From JACMLD01 sp044227095 (lineage in GTDB: Bacteria; Bacteroidota; Bacteroidia; Chitinophagales; Chitinophagaceae), in assembly GCA_044227095.1 (NCBI GenBank), contig JBGAFV010000001.1, positions 4,030,001 to 4,094,000 on the forward strand: a DNA stretch of 64,000 bases. The letters run 5' to 3'. The notes below the pieces were generated by a model, which was not told where the DNA came from, made no database searches, and saw nothing but the letters and a program-made list of their open reading frames with translations. The translations under genes were made by a program, and so were the position numbers. Below, piece by piece: positions 60,669 to 64,000 of the stretch. Each line of letters opens with the position of its first letter. Position 1 is the stretch's first letter.

Positions 60669-61238
60669 ATGAGCAAAAGCACTAAAAGAAGTTTATCAGC
60701 AGAACAGGGCAAACAGCTTATCAGTACATTAAAACTACGGTTTGAAAAAAACATGAATCGGCATAAAGGTATTGAGTGGGTTAAAGTAGCAGCAAAGCTG
60801 GATTCCAATGCAGAAAAATTATGGTCGCTTAATGAAATGGAGAACACTGGTGGTGAACCCGATGTTGTAGCTTTTGATAAAAAAACCGACGAATACATTT
60901 TTTTTGATTGCGCTGCTGAAAGCCCCAAAGACAGGAGAAGCTTTTGTTACGACAGGGCCGCACTCAACTCACGAAAAGAGCATAAACCAGCAAATAGTGT
61001 TATAGATATGGCTGCCACCATCGGCATAGAACTTTTAACAGAAGAGGAATACCGTCAACTGCAGGAACTCGGCAATTTTGATACAAAAACTTCCAGTTGG
61101 ATAGCAACCCCTGAGACCATCAGGAAACTTGGTGGCGCTTTGTTTTGCGATCGCCGTTATAATACCGTTTTTTTATACCATAACGGGGCAGAATCTTATT
61201 ATGCGGCAAGGGGTTTCCGTGGATCGTTGAGGGTTTAA
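60669..61238 (+). CDS. DUF4256 family protein
   Basis: 189 residues, cytosolic with no signal or membrane segment. Family landmarks are LISTLKLRFEKNMNRHKGIEW about 17-37, LWSLNEMENTGGEPDVVAF about 51-69, FFDCAAESPKDRRSFCYDR about 78-96, and the end GGALFCDRRYNTVFLYHNGAESYY with arginine-rich tail. No function is known. It is collinear with the preceding operon (30 bp gap). Confidence 0.85.
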   Translation: MSKSTKRSLSAEQGKQLISTLKLRFEKNMNRHKGIEWVKVAAKLDSNAEKLWSLNEMENTGGEPDVVAFDKKTDEYIFFDCAAESPKDRRSFCYDRAALNSRKEHKPANSVIDMAATIGIELLTEEEYRQLQELGNFDTKTSSWIATPETIRKLGGALFCDRRYNTVFLYHNGAESYYAARGFRGSLRV

Positions 61239-61269
61239 AAATTGAATTTGTTGTATAATTACTTTGATC

Positions 61270-61713
61270 ATGACTAATACGGAACTAGCAGCTTTTTATG
61301 AGCGGGATATCCGAAAACTTGTTGAAGAAATTAACCTGTTTACAAGCGAAGCTAATATCTGGAAAACTACTGGTGCTATAAAAAATTCAAGCGGAAACCT
61401 TGCCTTGCACATTATTGGTGGATTGAATCATTTAATTGGCGCCACGCTTGCAAATAGCGATTATATAAGAAACCGGGATCTTGAGTTTAAAGTCACCGGA
61501 ATTAAGCGAAAAGAAATTGTAGCGCAACTTGAAGCACTCATTCCAATGATAAATAAAACTTTACTGCCACTAACTGCTGCGCAAATGGAATCGCCCTACC
61601 CTGTTTTCTTTGATAAAGAAAATGCAAGTATTAGTTATGTTGTAACACAATTGTTATTGCACCTCAACTATCACCTCGGCCAGGTAAATTACCTGCGTAG
61701 AATGCTTGATTAA
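61270..61713 (+). CDS. DinB-like (DUF1572-type) four-helix protein
   Basis: 147 residues from the ATG at 61270; a TTG six bases earlier is less likely. Histidines at 47, 131 and 135 (LALHIIGG, LLLHLNYHLGQ) are the usual DinB-fold metal triad. Related proteins include thiol-dependent transferases such as bacillithiol transferases, and many of unknown role. TTACTTTG at 61259 resembles a -7 box but would make the gene leaderless. The 31-bp gap favours read-through from the DUF4256 gene. Confidence 0.85.
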   Translation: MTNTELAAFYERDIRKLVEEINLFTSEANIWKTTGAIKNSSGNLALHIIGGLNHLIGATLANSDYIRNRDLEFKVTGIKRKEIVAQLEALIPMINKTLLPLTAAQMESPYPVFFDKENASISYVVTQLLLHLNYHLGQVNYLRRMLD

Positions 61714-61822
61714 TTCTTCGCACAAGCGTTTGTTACCGTTTATTTTCAAACCTTTCTCATAAATTTGAATCAGCAACAACATTTCTTTATGAAATGTTCA
61801 AATCAATATCAAATCTTATAAA

Positions 61823-62254
61823 ATGATAAAGGCATTTCTTGTAGTATTATTTGCATTCTGTTTTAAATCTTCTTTCGGCCAGGATAAGGATATTGAGCAA
61901 ATCACAAAACTGAATAAAAGCTGGCTCGATTTAACTGTTAAAAAAGACACTGCAGTATTTTCGCAGATTTTTGCAGACGACTTTGTGCTTATCTCTCCAA
62001 GCGGCAATAAAGTAACAAAGCAGAATGTTGTAAAAAATATTCTTACCCAGGAGTTAAAGTCGGTTATTATAGACAGCCTGGATGTAAAGCTTCTTACAAA
62101 TAATATTGGGCTTGTTACCTGCTATATAACATTTGTTGTGCCAGACAATGGAAAAGATATGACGGGCAAAAACTGCTACCAGGATATTTATATCAAAAGA
62201 AAAAACAGGTGGTACGCAATTGCAGCACATGTAACAATGCTCAGTTACAAATAA
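61823..62254 (+). CDS. Exported NTF2-like (DUF4440/SnoaL-type) protein
   Basis: 143 residues. Signal peptide about 1-19 (FLVVLFAFCFKSSFGQ). The mature part is a single cone-shaped NTF2-like domain: IEQITKLNKSWLDLTVKKDT about 24-43, FSQIFADDFVLISPSGNKVTK about 46-66, ending KNRWYAIAAHVTML. Members can be enzymes or ligand-binding proteins; active-site residues are not clear here. TAAATTTG at 61760 is a possible -7 promoter box without a convincing -33. Confidence 0.82.
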   Translation: MIKAFLVVLFAFCFKSSFGQDKDIEQITKLNKSWLDLTVKKDTAVFSQIFADDFVLISPSGNKVTKQNVVKNILTQELKSVIIDSLDVKLLTNNIGLVTCYITFVVPDNGKDMTGKNCYQDIYIKRKNRWYAIAAHVTMLSYK

Positions 62255-62276
62255 ACCATTCTGAAAAAAATTGGCT

Positions 62277-62993
62277 ATGCTTACCGCAAAAGATTTATTG
62301 TACAAAGCAATGGACTACGACGGTTTTTGGAGTTCAAGTAAACGAATGAGAAATTCTAAGCCTTCTCAATGCCGAAAAATACAGTTAGATAAACTTTTAG
62401 TAGCATTTGGGATTAATAAACACAATGGCCATGCAACAGCACAAGCACCGGGGAAAAAAGACCCTGGCAAAACGGTGCGTACCGTATACGCCATCAGTAA
62501 ATATCCAAAGGGGTTACATAGGGTTGAATATATTAGAACACTGAGCAATCTTGAATACTTGATAACTGGCGAATTTATAGCTGATATCAGTAGGGGAAAG
62601 TATAACGATCTTATAGCTCAAATTATCACAGAAGCAAGGCGCATCTTCCCAGAACAAACTAATTTTATTGATAATAATCCTATAAACCTTGTAAGACTTT
62701 TTCACTTTTTATACAATTTTAGAAGCTCTTTATACTATGTAAACCTGTATGTATTCAACAGAAAGACAAATAATTATTTTTCGACGGAAGAGGATTATTA
62801 CATTTATCTACGTAAAAAATTCATTAGTAATATGGAGGCAGATTTTGCAGAAATCGATGAATTACTTTGCCTATTAATAGATCCGGAAAAGAAGACTTTC
62901 AACGAGGAAGAATTGGATTATCCTTATTATAATTTTGAAGTGCTTGATGAAGAATGGGAAAATGATCTACGTAAACAAAACCCTTTTCAATAA
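62277..62993 (+). CDS. Hypothetical protein of unknown family
   Basis: 238 residues from the ATG at 62277 (MLTAKDLLYKAMDYDGFW); a TTG two codons earlier is less likely. No family recognised. The N-terminal 75 residues are basic (WSSSKRMRNSKPSQCRKIQ, APGKKDPGKTVRTVY). The C-terminal half is rich in tyrosine, asparagine and acidic residues (FLYNFRSSLYYVNLYVFNRK, then EEELDYPYYNFEVLDEEWEND). No signal peptide or membrane helix. It is 22 bp after the NTF2-like gene and one base before the ACT-domain gene, so likely translated from the same message. Confidence 0.65.
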   Translation: MLTAKDLLYKAMDYDGFWSSSKRMRNSKPSQCRKIQLDKLLVAFGINKHNGHATAQAPGKKDPGKTVRTVYAISKYPKGLHRVEYIRTLSNLEYLITGEFIADISRGKYNDLIAQIITEARRIFPEQTNFIDNNPINLVRLFHFLYNFRSSLYYVNLYVFNRKTNNYFSTEEDYYIYLRKKFISNMEADFAEIDELLCLLIDPEKKTFNEEELDYPYYNFEVLDEEWENDLRKQNPFQ

Positions 62994-62994
62994 C

Positions 62995-63390
62995 ATGGCA
63001 GGTGAAAGAAACCTAGATGTACTATTAAAAACAATGAAACCCATTCTTAATGCGGGTGAATATGTTTTTTGTAGTGTTGAAAGCATCGATAACATAAACT
63101 ATAACGACATACTATTGTTTTTTAAAGAAAGAGAAGGCATAACCATTATTGTAAGAAAAGCAATCGCAGACAAACTGAATTTGCAATATACTTTTGTTGC
63201 AGCATGGATAACCCTCACTGTTCACTCCTCGCTTGAAGCTGTTGGGTTAACGGCAGCTTTTTCTTCAGCCTTAACTACAGAAGGCATAAGTTGTAACGTA
63301 GTGGCAGCATTTTATCACGACCATATTTTTGTTGATACCGAAGACGCTACTAAAGCGATGGCTGTTCTACATGAATTTTCGGAAGAATAA
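62995..63390 (+). CDS. ACT-domain-containing protein (DUF2241/COG3602 type)
   Basis: 131 residues from the ATG at 62995. An earlier ATG at 62935 would overlap the previous gene by 59 bp and break the family's usual start. The N-terminal part is NLDVLLKTMKPILNAGEYVFCSV about 6-28. The C-terminal ACT-like half contains WITLTVHSSLEAVGLTAAFSSAL about 71-93 and ISCNVVAAFYHDHIFV about 98-113. Such small double-ACT-like proteins are thought to bind amino acids or related ligands, but no function is established. Confidence 0.87.
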   Translation: MAGERNLDVLLKTMKPILNAGEYVFCSVESIDNINYNDILLFFKEREGITIIVRKAIADKLNLQYTFVAAWITLTVHSSLEAVGLTAAFSSALTTEGISCNVVAAFYHDHIFVDTEDATKAMAVLHEFSEE

Positions 63391-63505
63391 TAGCAGTTAA
63401 ACTTAATTATAACCGGTAGAACGTAAGATCAACAACTATATTTACGCAGGAACATTTGTAATCTTTTTACTCCCGACTAATGACCCCAGGTTCCCGACTT
63501 AAAAG

Positions 63506-64000
63506 CTACTTTTTAATAAAAAACGACAGCCTAAACTGTAACGAAGTATTATCAATACCAGAACTCGGAGTACTGGTAATAGAGTTTTTGGGTATGTAAA
63601 CAAGATCTGCTTCCATCCTGCTGATGTTTATACCAGTGCTGACCATAGCAGTCATCCTTACTGTTTTAAGGCTGTTAATATAGTTGTTGTTTGTTGCTTC
63701 CGCATTGCTGGAGCTGGTGCGTAGCACTCTATAAGAGTTTTCGGGGTAGCTGGAAAAATTCATTCCAACACCAGCGCTTACAAACCATTTCAGGTTATTC
63801 TTATTGTAAATATTGTAAAGCAATTGCGGTTCAAAAGCAATATTAATCATGCGAAAGTTAAACCAGTATTCTTCTGTATATTGTCCGTAATCCAAAAATT
63901 TGTAAGCATCGGTTTTATAGCTGGTGGCATGTATTTGCCCACGTACAATTAATTTTCTAACAGAGGGATTGATGGCTAGATCCGCACCTATTACAACAAG
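63506..64000 (-). CDS. Outer-membrane beta-barrel protein, 3' part (5' end beyond the window)
   Basis: The frame is open to the right edge, giving 164 visible C-terminal residues. They alternate polar and hydrophobic or aromatic residues in strand-length blocks separated by turns (FEPQLLYNIYNKNNLKWFVSAG, MVSTGINISRMEADLVYI, LQFRLSFFIKK), the pattern of PorT/OmpW-like barrels of Bacteroidota. The end FFIKK lacks the terminal aromatic residue typical of many barrels. Function unknown. The gene is convergent with the ACT-domain gene across 115 bp that hold no clear terminator stem. Confidence 0.7.
   Translation of the reverse strand, partial: LVVIGADLAINPSVRKLIVRGQIHATSYKTDAYKFLDYGQYTEEYWFNFRMINIAFEPQLLYNIYNKNNLKWFVSAGVGMNFSSYPENSYRVLRTSSSNAEATNNNYINSLKTVRMTAMVSTGINISRMEADLVYIPKNSITSTPSSGIDNTSLQFRLSFFIKK

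Noticed and set aside
1..64000. tRNA, rRNA, riboswitch, transposase or integrase genes
   Set aside because: None recognised on either strand by reading; a covariance-model search was not possible here.

Overview
The window comes from an AT-leaning genome of the phylum Bacteroidota, most like the Chitinophagaceae/Chitinophaga group. The support is the promoter style (a TTTG-N20-TATATTTG promoter at 58817-58848), the protein families (FtsX-like permeases ending in NPVKSLRSE, a phosphate-selective-porin-like barrel, TolC, DUF4256, DinB) and the typical intergenic hairpin repeats. The genus is inference.

Region 1 (1-55453) is nearly filled by one gene family. There are twenty-one consecutive + strand genes for about 780-820-residue ABC permeases with two FtsX/MacB halves each; the first is cut by the window edge. 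Only one unrelated gene, a porin-like gene on the - strand (51633-52832), interrupts the row. Membrane parts, the two E(I/V)G(I/V)RK coupling motifs and the last nine residues are strongly conserved. The periplasmic domains differ widely. The architecture matches the 'duplicated orphan permeases' known as large paralogous families in Acidobacteria (ADOP).

Region 2 (55698-57839) has the only ATP-binding subunit in the window (LolD/MacB type) and a TolC-family outer-membrane channel. A natural model is one ATPase and one channel serving many alternative permeases. No MacA-type adaptor, regulator or kinase is visible; they may lie left of the window.

Four genes share an upstream arrangement: two dyads of the form GTNCG-N4-CGNAC set 21-22 bp apart, then about 60 bp later a sigma-54-like -24/-12 element (TGGCAY-N5-TTGAA). 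They are the ATPase gene, permeases 12 and 21, and, in degenerate form, permease 8. This suggests co-regulation by one NtrC-type activator.

The permease intergenic regions carry several repeat families: degenerate heptads AGCTNNT after a stop with the reverse complement just before the next start; a perfect (AGCTGTT)18.7 array; MITE-like elements with 17-bp inverted ends; ATCAGACATC repeats; and AATGTG-rich repeats. Some leaders are duplicated, pointing to growth of the array by duplication and recombination.

Region 3 (57919-64000) is ordinary accessory content: a small exported protein, a VOC protein, an ArsR-AHSA1-DoxX operon continuing into YdeI-like, DUF4256 and DinB genes, an NTF2-like exported protein, an unrecognised 238-residue protein paired with an ACT-domain protein, and the end of an outer-membrane barrel gene cut by the right edge. 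No tRNA, rRNA, CRISPR array or transposase gene was seen.
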